This document shows, piece by piece, positions 22,263-34,620 of a stretch of DNA of 64,000 bases (position 1 is its first letter; every line of letters begins with the position of its first letter). The position numbers and the translations under genes are program-made. The notes below the pieces were generated by a model. The model saw nothing but the letters and a program-made list of their open reading frames with translations. It did no database searches and was not told the origin of the DNA. This stretch comes from Alectoria sarmentosa (Eukaryota; Ascomycota; Lecanoromycetes; Lecanorales; Parmeliaceae), in NCBI GenBank assembly GCA_009733775.1, contig WOGZ01000149.1, positions 1 through 64,000 of the forward strand, given 5' to 3'.

Positions 22263-23421
22263 GGTGAGATGAGTTGAGGTGGGCTGTTGCGATTGAAATG
22301 GTTTATGTGTGATTTAGGGGGTTTCGAAGGCTGGTGGGTATGTGGACTGGACTTTTGACTTTTCTGAGCGCAGACGGTCTTCTTGTAGGCGAGTAGAGAG
22401 AACAGTAGTAAAATACCATAAAGGAAAGCGACCGACAAGGTCTCATTCAAGAGTTCTTTCATGGGTATTTGAGCTGTTATTCAATCAGCACTCCTCTCTT
22501 TAGATCCCTTGTCGAAGTCGACAAAGCTTTCGCGCTCGACAAATAGAAGACCTGATCTTTTCTCGTTCATTGACAGACTTGTCAACTTTTCCCGCTTCTT
22601 TGTCTCAGTTCTGTTATTCTCTATTCTGTGAAAGACACCTTTGATCGTAATCGCGCAAAATAGTTTGCCATCTCAAAGACACAGAAAACACAAGTCGTTA
22701 GACGCAAAGTATCTCTCGAGTCTGGACCCTATGATGCTGGCTCAGAGGTTCAGGATTCGCTTGCTGTAAGCATAGCTTATGCAGGGAGGTCGTTATGAAC
22801 AGGAGTGGAACCTCAAGAATTGCGACACCAAGCTCAATTCTGACCTCCAGTCGCCAAACTAAATGCGAGGCGATGTGATGAATTAGAAGAACTTCCGCCT
22901 ATTTGAGTCGAAGCTGTGAAGGTACAGACTGGAAGTCATCTCGAAGGGCGAAATTCAAGATGCATTAGTGCTTACTAAAGCGCTTACGAGAGCGCCATTC
23001 TATTTCGACGCAGACACTTCAGCCTGTTCCAGTATTAGCGGATGCTGACTTTGCGGAGGCTCAGCACGAGGGCGGAGTATCGCACTCCAAAAGGTCAAGA
23101 AACGACTGGCGAATAGACATCGTTCCAGAGGAGAGTGCCTGAAACAGGTGAAGCTCCACACGCAGGAAATGTTTGATCAAAGTGATCCTGCAGACAGCCG
23201 TGTCCGGCTCAGCCCCAAGGATTTTGGAACCTGGCGACTCGGATCCATAAAAGACGACGTTGCCTCTTTTTCCACTCCATTCCACCAAGTTTGTCGTCTA
23301 CGCAGATTTCTTTTCTTCACCTCCACATTTCCTAGTCTTTCCCATCGCCGTAGATCATCTTGATACTCAGAATTTCTTTGAAGAAGCATACTTCCACACT
23401 CATCGGAGGTGGAGCCTCAAA
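22263..23421. other. Divergent intergenic region between two secreted-protein genes
   Basis: Upstream of both the small secreted protein (minus) and the cupredoxin (plus). A pyrimidine-rich leader precedes the cupredoxin start. No additional gene was seen. Confidence 0.4.
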
Positions 23422-24321
23422 ATGCATCTCACCTTCGCCACCGCCCTTTTCTCCCTTCTACCTTTCAGCCTCGCCGTCAACATCCCCATCACTGTTGGTG
23501 ACGGCAAACTCGCTTTCAACCCTTCCGTTGTAACAACCAATGTTGGCGACACCCTCACATTCAGCTACTATCCCAGGAATCACTCCGTCGCGCAAAGTAG
23601 CTTCGCAGACCCATGCCATCCTCTTGGTAGCGGTGGCTTCTTCTCCGGTTTTCAGCCCTTAAGCGCTGGACCTGGACCTGTGGAGTTTGTGGTGCAGGTC
23701 AACGATACGAATCCGGTTTGGATCTACTGCTCTCAAACGAAGGGAAGTCATTGTCAAAATGGGATGGCTATGGTTGTAAACCAGCCGTGAGTCACCTATG
23801 TTCACCCAATTTTATTGTTTCATCGAAACGGAAGTCGGTCTGACTGAAGAACTAGAGCGTCTCCTTCACCTGATACCCTCGATGCATATAAGCTCGCCGC
23901 AGCCAAGGCTGGCACCAGCTCTTCTCCATCTCATGTCGCAGGAGGCATCTTTGTCTCCCGCAACTCGACATCTACCACTGGCCGGAATTCAACTGCCTCT
24001 TCAACCGGTTCCAGCAGTGGCCCTTCCTCGGTCAGCTCGAGCAATTCGTCTAGCATCGCCTCGGGTAGTGGTACTCGCGTCTCTGGTAGCGGAATTGGCC
24101 TGGGAAATGGAAATGGCTCTAGCTCGGGCGTCAGTAGTGGCTCTGGTAGCCGCACGGAATCCGGGTCCGGGTCTGGCACCGTTTCAAGTAGTACTACTGG
24201 TGGTACCAGTCCGCCAAGCCCGCTTAGTTTCAAAGCGGCCGGGAGCAAGACGAAGACTGGCGTCATCAAAGCTAGTGTTGTCTGCGGAGTTGCAGTAATT
24301 TTGGTGTTTTCTTTGGTCTGA
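23422..24321 (+). CDS. Secreted GPI-anchored cupredoxin-like protein
   Basis: Two exons, 23422-23786 and 23856-24321, with a 69-nt intron; 276 residues. A signal peptide (about residues 1-18) is followed by a cupredoxin domain to residue about 120. The type-1 copper ligands appear present: His54 (RNHSV), Cys103 (IYCSQ), His110 (GSHC) and Met115 or Met117. Cys65 and Cys111 could pair. After the intron comes a long Ser/Gly/Thr-rich stalk, then a hydrophobic C-terminus (VCGVAVILVFSLV) that looks like a GPI signal. The layout matches fungal extracellular serine-rich cupredoxins of the cell surface. A redox or copper-binding role is inferred; the partner is unknown. Confidence 0.85.
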
Positions 24322-24945
24322 ATTTAGAGGGGAAATGGTTGGGCGGATGACAGGCAAAGAGCGATTAGAAACATGGCACGTGAGACGTGTGTTCAGACGA
24401 AAGAGAACCTCAATGACATTGCACGTATCATATATTCAGTATAATGACCCTAGGACTCAATACTTGCCTACGGGTTTTGTCCATCGCAAAGGAAGCTTGA
24501 AGGAAAGAGAAGACAAAAACAAGTGGTGGCGTAGCCTGTCCTCTCCAAACGTCCTGTCCGAATCGATCTCCTCAAGGCCCAAGGGCTGGAGAGGGCAAAA
24601 AGCTTGACAGCATCACCGTCACACCACCATGGGGAATGCAGCTCATACCGCTATGTGGTAGAATCAAAAGAAGCAGATGTAACTTCAACGAGGTATGCAC
24701 TTTATCGGCGTAGGAATCAAGGCCTGGCTGAAGCATTATCTATTACGAGGCATCTGCCCTTCCTATATCCAGCTCGATGAATGACCGTATAACGATGGAA
24801 ACAACAAATACCACTCGAGCTCCTGCCTGTACTTCGACATAACCCGACCAAGTAACAACTGAACTGCAATGCGACCATCGTCGCCAAGACGAGCGTCGCA
24901 AGGCATCGTCTTGTATACCAGTCTAAGACTCGGCTGAATTGCGGG
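24322..24945. other. Intergenic between convergent genes
   Basis: Holds the 3' ends of the cupredoxin (plus) and the PTH11-like gene (minus). Nothing else recognised. Confidence 0.35.
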
Positions 24946-26253
24946 TCACACGATTTCCCTAGATATCGCATCCTGCACCATCTCTACATCTCCATTATTA
25001 CTAACCTCGTCTTGGGTTTCCTTCGCTGCTCCGGTCTCGGCCCCGTTGAAGGCATCAATATTCGACATATGCTCGAGGCTTGACAATCTTTCGGATTGCC
25101 TGCTGCGGCTTGAAGGGTACCCAACAAGACCATGTCGAATAGAGGCGTATACCTTTAGTGGAGATGGTACGCGTCTGATGATCGGTCCCAGTGGTGGGAG
25201 ACATGCTGCCAAAAGGCCAACTGAGACTTCGATAGTTGTCCAGAATGACGGGGGGGTACGATCAGGGCTGCTTGCGCTTTCTGATGGAGGAATATAGACT
25301 ATATTCCATTAGCACTAACTCGCAGTAAGGCACTGTCAGTCATGCAGCCCTGGCGTGAGTGCCGTACCAGTGAACGTCCTCGCAACGAAACCCAGCCGTA
25401 TGATGCCAAAGATAACAGATCTATTCAATCTCTAGGTCAGCTTCGGCAAGACCCAGAAGGGATTTCTGACTTACAGCGTGCCCAGCATGAAGATCGCACA
25501 AAGACCGACTTTGTCTCTCCGACTAATGTGTAAAGCCCGAATACATGGATAAGGTAGAGCAAGCACCGCAATGTCACCTAGCACATCAGTGATAGCGAAC
25601 CAGAGCAACACCCACTCCTGCGGTGCACAAGCATGGCCGTGATTGGAGTCATCGCCGCACGTGAACGCCTCGGTAAATATGAATATAAGGCCCCAAACAG
25701 TGATAACGAGGATGAGGATATTGTTCAAGGTCCGAAAGGTTTTGTGCTGATAAAAGATTCGGCGATAAAAGAAGAGGACGCTGAGTTTGATGCAGCTGTA
25801 AGTGAACTTCTCGATTATCCACGTGGCACGGTCGATCTATCGAGATGCCGATGTCAGTCAACTGTTGTGAGTCGATCACGATGACAAAGCTCCGTTGCAG
25901 CTATCTTTGTGGCATACCTTGCCCTCATTTGCGACGCGCCAGTCAACCGTCGGTTCGCTATCCCTGCCGAGCTCTCCTATGAGGGCGCCTTTGCAGCGCG
26001 AAGATGACAATTAGCCTAAGTGTTGGTGCAATTACACGACTTGCCTGAAAGTGAGATGTCTTCGTGCCTTACCGTTGATCTGATTTGCACCTTGCGCAAG
26101 GACCAGAAGACAAGAGAAAGCAACCAGCCAGTCATCGATTCCCACAAATGTGGGTTTCAGGCGAAGGCGTACATAAAATCTCAAGCATACCGCTACCAGC
26201 CCAAGTAGTGGTAACACGGTAGCGGTAATGATGAGGCTGACGACTCCATACAT
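24946..26253 (-). CDS. PTH11-like integral membrane protein (rhodopsin domain)
   Basis: Five exons: 26253-26073, 25988-25918, 25836-25475, 25420-25368 and 25298-24946; 339 residues. Intron 1 uses the acceptor at 25989, because the nearer AG would give a stop. Landmarks follow the family order: VAVCLRFYVRLRLK with GIDDWLVAFS near the start, then YSCIKLSVLFFYRRIF, a CGDD..HGHAC segment, ALPYPCIRALHISRRDKVGL, and the last helix IEVSVGLLAACLPPLGPIIRR. Seven membrane segments fit. Such proteins are plasma-membrane receptor-like proteins in filamentous ascomycetes; the signal is unknown. I start at 26253; no earlier in-frame ATG precedes the first helix. Confidence 0.85.
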
Positions 26254-28883
26254 GAAGAGAGCGGGCTTTGATAAGGAACGGAAAGCGTTCCTCGGCGAAG
26301 TAAGAGAGAGCAAACAGTTCGTGAAGATGCGTTCGAAAAAGACGTTGAGGCCTCATAAATGGTCCAGATATTTCGAGTCAATCTAATTGGAAGCTCGGCT
26401 CTCGGAGAAGGTCCGGGAAAAGGCAGGGAAAGATGGCCGACTTTCCTACGATTGGGGTCAAGGTGGCCATTCCGCCCGACTTGCCCACCACAGCTTGCCT
26501 GCTTGTTCGTCAAGACTTACCCCGATCATCATTGCGTGCCTCTTTTTTTTTCTCAATAAGCGTATTGAGAGGCGAGGTTATACTCCAATCATCAAAACAC
26601 CTTAAAATAGTTTCATCTTGGAGATGTCACTTTCAGCCTCTTCGCAACACGCAGAGATAGTGATTGTCGAGATGTTGCAAGGTCAGTCCTGTTGCTTTGC
26701 ATGTCTTGGCGGCAGGGATGCTCATAATGAAGCTTACCAACAAATGTTCAGACTTTCCTCAAAGACAACTTTTGGGGTACCAGGATCAAATTGCGCCCAT
26801 TTCTTTTCTGCGACAATGCAAACAACAAGCCTACTCAAGTCACAGGGTCTGGACTCACTTCAAAGACTACAACTGGGGTACAGTAGTATTGAGTCCTGAT
26901 CTCCACCCCACCACACCCATTTTTGCCCGCTACGCCACCGGGGCCCAGATACCGAACCAAAAGCTGACACAAAGCGACTTGCAACCTTCCGCCCGACGCG
27001 CTTCACTGGTTCCCGATCCGTCGACCGTCAGCACTAATGCCGATCATGCATGCCATGCCAATACAGTTCCGCGACCTGTTCTTCTTCAGTGGGTGCGAAT
27101 TGGTGCGCCTGCCATTGACAATTCGTCTGATTCCTCATCACCGAGGGCCAAGTCTTTCTACACATCTTCGTTACGCGGTCCGATCAGTCCGCGTAAAACT
27201 GCGTTCTGTATTTCCAATCAGCATTGAATACTCGAGTAATCAGTAAGACGAGAAGAAGCAGAAAGACGGCAGAAAGACGAGGCTCTGAACTATTTATAGA
27301 TCCTGATCTTTCCAGTCAATGTGCTCGCGGACGATTATTTTGGCACTGATTCCGTATGATTCAGGTTCACAAAATCCTCTTATTATGCAGTGAAATAGAG
27401 ATCCCACACAGCCATACCTTGGCTCTCCGACCATCGTCATCGAATGTGGACCAAAATAGATTCCCGTACCTTGGGGGCCAAATTGGCAATCCGGGACTTT
27501 CCTCACAGGCCCCAGTGCCTTCATGACGAGATCTAGCATTCTATCCCAGATTTTGAAAGCCACCATCAGCCACAATGTAACCGTCCAGCCGCAGCCGCAC
27601 ACCAGGATTCGTCGACCCCAGAGGCAGTAGGTGGTGCGCTGCGTGCTCCACGCCGAAAAAAAGACACTCAAAACACTGCGTCATCTGAACGTAATCTGAT
27701 CTTCATTCTTGCTCTCAAGTGTCACTTCAACTCGCTCAGAGCTACTCTAGCGCTTATCGCCGGCAGCGCCCGCATGCTTTACAATCAACGCGCATAGAGG
27801 AATATCAACAAAAACAGCGACCAGATCTACGATCCAACGCACCAACAAGGATGCTAAACAAGACTTCTCGGTCCGAGGCATTCGAGCGAGCTTTATTGAG
27901 CACCTACTCGATACGAAATCGCTACCTACATAACCTTCCTTGTATCTCCCTCATCGATTCCTCTCCTCCAACAGTCATGAAATGAGGATTATTAAAAACA
28001 AGGGGGACACGATCGCTAATAACGAGAATAAGAACAATATTACCCTTGCCAATGAAAAGGCTGAAAAGATCGATCCCACAACGCATTTTGACGGAGCCTT
28101 GATCTCCCTTCCCTCACGCAGGCCACTGAATCTTCTCAGTCCAGTCATGAAATTCCGTACATTAAAAATCCCGTAGCCCCGCTCTCATTATTCCAGCCAG
28201 CACAAACACACACACTGCTAGCAAACAAAATAAAACAACACTCCTAAATTAACCTCAAATACCAACCAACCACACAAAAATACCTCTCTACGAATTATCT
28301 ATCCAACAGCCACTGCGTCCCCAATACTTGACCCCGCGCACACCGCTCCCTCCCTCCCACCCACTCACTCTCATTCCTATTCCTATTCCCTCGCCTTGCC
28401 CGCGCCGCCCAAAGAAGGCATCCAACAAGCCGATACCTCACCAAACCAAGCACCCCAGAAAACATCGACAAGCAAATCACCGCCGTCTTAATTAAGCGTC
28501 GCGGCTAAGATAAGATAGGAGCTCAGGATCTGGGCCCGGAGGTCAATGTAGCGGTGACGGTATATACTCTAACATGGATACAACATACGCCACGCTGGGA
28601 TGGGATGGGATGGGATGCGAGCGAGCAAGCGAGTGGCGGCTTTTCTTTTCGGTGTTGGAAAGAAGCGGAGATGAGACTTGTAGAGGTTTTGTATCATTTT
28701 ATCTGATTGGATCATCATTTTTTTGATTAGGGGGATTATACATTCAACAATCATAATTTGTCATCATATATCCAATCACGAGCTGTCATTATATATCTGA
28801 TTACGAGCTGTCATTATACACCCAATTACGAATTCCCTTCTACATCTCTGACCTACCGTCCAACGCTATTCCAATTCACCTCT
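26254..28883. other. Gene-poor stretch of 2.6 kb
   Basis: No recognisable gene. A 125-codon minus frame at 27671-27294 (with VCGCGWTVTLWLMVAFKIW and FGPQGTGIYFGPHS) has ordinary composition but no family I know and no clear ATG. Alternating repeats of ATTACGAGCTGTCATTATA type occur at about 28770-28830. Confidence 0.35.
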
Positions 28884-30017
28884 TCATTGCTTATACTTAT
28901 AATTCTTACCCACTTTGCAAACCCTCCCAGGTTGCTCCCTTGTGATCTGACCCGTGTTTCTAGTCCCACGCCTCGGTGTACCTCCACGCCCTCCTGCGGT
29001 TCCACGACCCCTCGCACTTCCGTGACCCCTCGCACTTCCGTGACCCCTGCCAGCGGCTACGGGAGGAGCAGGAGCGAGCACGATAGGAACGGGCACCACA
29101 GGACCGGGCATGATAGGAGCAGAAGCCGCCACGACAGGATTAGCCACGACAGGATCAGGAACGGGAACGACGGGAGCGGGCACCACAGGAGCGGGTACCA
29201 CAGGGTTGGCCACGGCAGGAGCAGGAGCGGGCACGACAGGAGCTGGAACGAGAGCGCCACCCACAAGCGCATCATTCACAGCCAGCAACAGCGCACGCAG
29301 TCTCAGAACCTCCGCCAGTCCTTGATCTCGTTCCGTCCTATACCGGTCCCGCGCCCTCTGCGCCTGCGCTCGCTCAGCCCGAAACCGGTCTCGCTCCCCC
29401 CTGCGTAGAACGTTTTCCCTGCGCAACCGGTCCCACTGCGCCCTTGCCAATCGAACGGAACGGAAGAAGCTTTGATTCCGCTCTTGGAGTCGCGTCACGT
29501 CGGGCAGATTCTGCAGCTGGGCGCGCAGGGTTTGATTCTCTGCTCGTTGGAGCTCTCGATCCGTCTCGAGTTGGTCCCGCTCGATGGCGATTCTTTCGTG
29601 GGATCGTTCAAGCTGGCGGTTACGCGCTGCGAGTCGGTGGATTTCAGCTTCCTGTTGGTGGAAAGTGTCTTCTGGGTTTTCAATCATGTTCAGGCCCGTC
29701 CTAGTCACTCGAGGCTGAATTCCCCGCGCCCATTCTGGTTCGTTATATGGGTTGGTCCTGTCAAAGGGCCTGTCTAGCTGAGTACTCGGTACAGAGATCG
29801 CGCGTCGAGATTCGAAGAGTGGTGTATTCTCCCGAGATGTGATTTCATGGGGTGGACGAACAGCGAATGGTGGACCTGGTCTCGTCGCATACGATGCGCG
29901 CTCCAGACAAGGTTCATGGGAGCCAGCGCGTTGAGGGATTCCCGTTGGCCTTTCTGGAACTGGATTATTTGCGGGAATTGGATGATTGGTAGGATCTGGA
30001 CGATCGGAGTCAGCCAT
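28884..30017 (-). CDS. Hypothetical protein: coiled coil, Pro/Val repeats and Arg/Gly-rich tail
   Basis: Single exon of 377 residues. The first 110 residues are polar and proline-rich. Residues about 115-245 form a strongly charged coiled coil (IHRLAARNRQLERSHERIAI, DRYRTERDQGLAEVLRLRAL). Residues about 255-330 repeat PAPVV/VPAP-like units. The tail is rich in Gly-Arg (GRGHGSARG repeated, then GRGTAGGRGG), like RNA-binding RGG boxes, and ends in a short basic lysine/tyrosine segment. I recognise no family. The coiled coil suggests self-association, and the RG tail suggests nucleic-acid contact or condensate formation; both are inference. A short frame on the opposite strand mirrors the repeats and is not a gene. 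Confidence 0.6.
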   Translation of the reverse strand: MADSDRPDPTNHPIPANNPVPERPTGIPQRAGSHEPCLERASYATRPGPPFAVRPPHEITSRENTPLFESRRAISVPSTQLDRPFDRTNPYNEPEWARGIQPRVTRTGLNMIENPEDTFHQQEAEIHRLAARNRQLERSHERIAIERDQLETDRELQRAENQTLRAQLQNLPDVTRLQERNQSFFRSVRLARAQWDRLRRENVLRRGERDRFRAERAQAQRARDRYRTERDQGLAEVLRLRALLLAVNDALVGGALVPAPVVPAPAPAVANPVVPAPVVPAPVVPVPDPVVANPVVAASAPIMPGPVVPVPIVLAPAPPVAAGRGHGSARGHGSARGRGTAGGRGGTPRRGTRNTGQITREQPGRVCKVGKNYKYKQ

Positions 30018-30864
30018 CTCGATAGTCTACGTTGCGTGCGGCTCTTGGACGGGGAACGAGAATAAGATGCGACCAGCGCAGCTAGTTTAAGACTGATTGA
30101 AAGTAGTCTGAAGACCAGCCATAGGTGCCTTGAGAGCCATGCAATAGAAGCAATGTAAAGCACATGGTTGGTGAGAGCCGCCGCTCAGCAGAAAGACAAG
30201 CAAGGAGAAAAAGGGAGAACAAACCCGCTTTATGCCTGGCGACGTTGGCGTCCAATGGTTTCAAAGGAATTTCACCTCATTCGATGCCCATTAAAGTCGC
30301 AATAAATTACGAGGACAAGCAGTAACAACAAAGGATACAAACCCAGTACCAAGCTGACGAAATGGCCATTGATTTGTTCCACGAGGAATTCATCGATGTT
30401 CAAAGTGGTAGAATGAGCCAAGTTCATATACGTGCAGATCGAATCGCCATTGCGGAACGAGGTTGGGGGTTGAGATTTTGAGTTCATATGAAACACTCTC
30501 ATCGTTGACGAGTCAAACATCAATTTTGAATGGGAAACTTGAAGGATATCAGGCCTCGTTGCGATGAAGCGCGTCATCAAGGTCAGCGTTCTTTCAAGAC
30601 ATACTAGGCGTAAAGGAAGATTTCGGAGAAGGGGGCCGTACATTCCCATTCGTGCATGGCGAGATGGTTGGTTGGTAGAGTAAATGTCTGTGGAGTTCTC
30701 GCATCAAGATCGGCGCCTTCACTTGGAAGCTTTGGTGCCTTGAGACGATGATGGTTTGACTTCTACCACCTTTGGTGAACATAAGCGAAGACGGCTGTCT
30801 TCTAGAGATATCTTCTGCCATGTGCTAGAACAGATTGAATCCATGTCTTGTTTCAGCAGTTCGC
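30018..30864. other. Intergenic, no gene recognised
   Basis: A 125-codon minus frame at 30649-30272 ends in a leucine-rich hydrophobic stretch, but it has no support as a gene. Otherwise nothing was seen. Confidence 0.3.
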
Positions 30865-32233
30865 TTAGGGATGAGGGTACCTGACAACCTTGGCCCTGTC
30901 ACACTCTGACATGGTAATGTTCTTCACGCTGCCGTCGGGAGATCGTTCTACCATGGCTTTGGCCTTATCGCCAATCCACAACTCTCTGAGACTCGTGCAC
31001 ACAGGGAACACCATACGTGCGACCTTTCTCTCAGCTTCTTTCCCTTCGCGGATGACCTGCTGGAGATACTCATCGCCTCCAGGACCCATATAGGCGTTTC
31101 CGCAGAAAGGTGGATTGAATCCAACTTCGAGAGAACTTGCATCAGCCAGGGCTAAAGTGCGTAACTCCTGGAAGCGGGACAAGGTTGGTAGGGATTCCTG
31201 GGACTGTTGTTAATCATTGTGATCTTTGAAAATGAGAATGCTGGTAGAAGGCCACGCTCTTACTTCCAATGGGCTCCTGCCGTCCATACCAAAGCTGGTA
31301 ATATTCGGTTTGGCTTCAAGGAGAGCTAAGGTATGTTAACAATATAGCAGAATAAGTCTAATGACAGAAACCGAATGGTACCTTCCAGCAAACCAGTATC
31401 CCACCTGTCCTGCATTTCGAAATGGCGCAGCTTCGAAGCTGCTCCCACGGCCTTGATAAGTCTCAAAGAATGACCTCTGTTCCATCCATTCTCATACGCA
31501 CGTTCCGAATGCCCCCACTGATATCCGTTACTGGAGACTATCTTTACATTCGGGCACATGGCGACCATGAATTCGCAGTAAGGCCCTACGACCAGAACAT
31601 CAGCGCTCGGCAACAGAATACTCGCCTGGCGAAATGCTTCTTCGAATACACCAACGTGATATTCGGGTACGACAAACACCAGCTTTTCGAGCTGAGGCAT
31701 AGCGCTAAGCAGATTAGCCAGCAAAGAGGGCATAGATGGGGGTGGTGGTGGTGCGCCCTTTCCTTCGTAGACGTCGAATTTAAGGACCCTGCAACCTCGT
31801 TAGGAGCCTGTTGTTACACAGAAGAGTCCACAAGGCTGGGGTACTTGACAAGTGAGAAGAGAGGGTGACATTCTTCCATCGCGTGGAGTCGGCTATTCGC
31901 AGAATCCCAGGGTCCCCGTATGACGACGGTGTGGAACAGGTCTGGAAGAGAAACGTCTCGAAGCTGTTTGTTGCTTCTTGATAGTCCATCTAGAAGTACT
32001 CGGAGACTGGGGTCTCTCGACGTAGAAGCGCAAACTTGACGTAACAAGTCGTAAGGTAGTGAAGAAAGGTAATCTCCATCCGTCGAACGAAAAGTGGGAT
32101 CGGGGAGGGTTTGCATCTTTCCGGAAAGAGATGGTATGGTATCAGGATTTGACAACAAGAGTGCTATGAGGGAGACTGCGATGAAGACTGCGAGGCTGTA
32201 AATGCCGTTGCGTATTGTGTGCCTGTCACTCAT
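30865..32233 (-). CDS. F-box/LRR-like protein with possible N-terminal membrane anchor
   Basis: Four exons: 32233-31845, 31788-31382, 31325-31264 and 31203-30865; introns are 56-60 nt and the protein has 398 residues. The N-terminus has a hydrophobic stretch (YSLAVFIAVSLIALLL), followed by an F-box-like segment (YLSSLPYDLLRQVCAST..DPSLRVLLDGLSRSN). Then come spaced leucine-rich strands such as VLKFDVYEGKG, LEKLVFVVPEY, LRHFEMQD, ITSFGMDG and LRTLALAD, as in fungal F-box/LRR proteins. An in-frame ATG at 32275 would add 14 residues; an internal Met (MQTLPDPTF) would remove the hydrophobic part. The end may be spliced at 30880 instead of reading to 30865. Substrate-receptor function is inferred. 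Confidence 0.65.
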
Positions 32234-34310
32234 GAAGGCGGAGATGTTTCTGATAGAATAGTCGAGAGGCCACATGCAGTGACAGTCTCCGTTGAAAGAT
32301 TCTTGGTGTTCATCTCTGCTAACAGGCAAGGCTTCATTTTGAAGCCACGTATCAGTAGGATGCAACAGGCAGCAATGTGGGAGTGTTGGAATTTAGAACC
32401 TCAGCCCTATCCTGCTTGGCATGTACTACATACCTTACTCTCGGAATCTCGGAATGCCAAGGCCGACCTTCCTGAGATAAATTGCAACTCTCTGGGCCAC
32501 CTCCTTCACTCCTTCACCTATTTTCCACCCGAACCTCATTAACAGGCCTTTTGGCTGTAGGGTGAAAGGATACTGATGATGTTGTATCACCGGACTAAAA
32601 TCGAAGACAGACTTCGAATCAGGCTCCATTTGCATGGATTTTAATGGTGCGTCTTTCTTCTGTCACAAACAGGCAATACCGTGACGAGGCGGCACGACCT
32701 TCGCGCTTTCTTTTCCGCGAGGAGGCATATAGACACCAATTACAGAGAGGAAGTATTGGCAGGTCAACTCGAAGTTCTAACCGCCTAGCTCAGGCTTCCA
32801 GCCTTGGGTCTTGCGCACATAGCATTGTAGTGTCGTGTATCCTTACGTTTCTTCGGTGCTGAGTGTGAAGCCGTGATAGCCACTGTATTGCGTGCAGGCA
32901 AGTTCAGCTACGTGTTCGAGTTCCTGGCTCATCCTCTTCCATTCATTCTGAGGTGAGGAATTGGGCGAGGCAGTCTGATTTCGGCACTGCGTCCTAGGTC
33001 TCATGAAACCGGCCAAAGTCTCATGCTATCTTGGACAGGTTTCAAAGCCGAGTGCGTCATTGCGAACGAAATCAGTGGATTTTTTCCCGGCATCATCATT
33101 TGATCCGGAGTCAAGAAGCCGCTAACGCTTACAACGCTGATCCCCTCGCTGTTTTTCATCCTCTACGAAGTCGCTCTTGGAGTCATACTTAAACGGCTCG
33201 TTATCGTCCAAGCTTTAGTAGACATATTCACTAGAGCGAACTTCATCAAGCGCTTCAGGTTCTCTGTCAATGCCTCGACAGCCGGTCCGTGATTGCGGAT
33301 AGCGCCGTTTTTCGATGTGGCTTTGGCCAAAAGAGTTGTTCCGGCAGCTGTCGCGAGGAAGCAGTGAGAAATGTCACATCTCTGCACCGCCTCGGGCGGC
33401 TCTTGACTTGTACGAATACGGCCAAAGTTGGAGCTGACACCGCGAAGCTTGCAGTGTACCCCAAAAAGTTGCGTCAATGACTGTGGCTCTTCCTTGCGCT
33501 TTGGAACACATACTTACCTCTGAGTGGAGCATAGTGAGATGTTAATCTTTTCTTACTAAACAGACCGAGTGTTTTCTTCATCGTCCTTCCGCAATAGAGT
33601 GAATGAACGTTCTACTCTTTGAGGTCCCAAGGCAGCAGAATGCAGCGCAAGACCGAACATGGCAAGACAGCCACAGCCCAGCGACAACCCGATTTTCCTG
33701 ACGTTGGCGGCTAGATCCGTCCTACTTGATAGCTTCCTATCATTTTTCTTACTTTACTTTGCCTCGTGCGGAGCAGCATCACATGGTCGCCTGGCAGTGG
33801 AATTCATTCATAGCAGCAAACTTCCCAGCTTACCCATCGTCAACAAAAGCAAACATGGAGCTTTCAAACAAGCCTCGTCGTATAACGGATACATACCTAG
33901 GAACAAAGTACAAAATGCGCTGTTACTCCCTTGTTTTCCCTTCGACTCTATAAACATTTCTGATACCATACTCAGCGATCACAATCGATTTGACACCCTC
34001 TTGTCGCATTTCCTACATCATTATACATGCAAGCATAAGTTTTTGTCATAAGCACACCTATAACACTTTCTAAGTTATTATAAATATATTTTGTGTTAAA
34101 CTTTTTTGTGGAACTTTTGTGTTAAGCATTGTGTTATATCGCTTCCAGGTGTCGGCTGACACTCTTGTTTCCCCACACCACGCCTCTCTGTTGTCAATGT
34201 CGGTGGAGAGGTGTCCTATCATGTCTACTTGACACGAGTTTCCAAAACACAGCAGTTATAACACAACGTCCAGAAGCGGCGAAGGGTGATATACAAGCAG
34301 CATAATGTCT
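32234..34310. other. Gene-poor stretch of 2.1 kb
   Basis: No recognisable gene. From 34040 to 34150 the sequence is AT-rich. At 34149-34162 there is a small palindrome (GTGTC GGCT GACAC), and TGTGTTATA (about 34131) recurs inverted as TATAACACA (about 34257). Confidence 0.35.
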
Positions 34311-34318
34311 TATAAAAG
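34311..34318 (+). promoter_or_regulatory. TATA box of the 2EXR-TPR gene
   Basis: TATAAAAG lies 310 bases upstream of the chosen start codon and is followed by a CT-rich segment. It overlaps an ATG at 34305 that would otherwise open a signal-peptide-like frame. If transcription starts 30-60 bases downstream, that ATG is not in the mRNA. A 5'-leader intron at 34461-34611 (GTGAGT donor, GCTAAC branch, TATAG acceptor) then joins the leader to the coding exon. Confidence 0.55.
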
Positions 34319-34620
34319 CCCGCTCTTCTTGCCTCTATGTCTTCTCGCCTCCTATCTTTCTCTTCCTCTACGGGCTCAAACTTTCGCACCGATACTCAAC
34401 CACATCACTGCTCGCAGTTCAACAATCACACCACAACTTCAAGGAAAGGAGTACTACAAGGTGAGTCATGCCCCTGAAGCACAGCAACCTAGCTCCAGCT
34501 TCGTGTCCGATCCCTTCGACAGTGTCCATGAGACTGCGCCCCCTCGATGCTCTATATAAAAAATCCTTTCCAGCTCTTGAAAGTAGCACGGTCCGCTAAC
34601 GCCCTCTATAGTTGCAAGTC

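Noticed and set aside
27294..27671. 125-residue minus-strand frame with a hydrophobic N-terminal part
   Set aside because: No ATG in a good position, no family, no partner exon found.
28758..29408. 216-residue plus-strand frame rich in Ser, Arg and His
   Set aside because: Mirror of the repeats in the opposite-strand coiled-coil gene.
34305..34559. 84-residue signal-peptide protein
   Set aside because: Its ATG overlaps a TATA box and the frame runs into a clear leader intron of the next gene.
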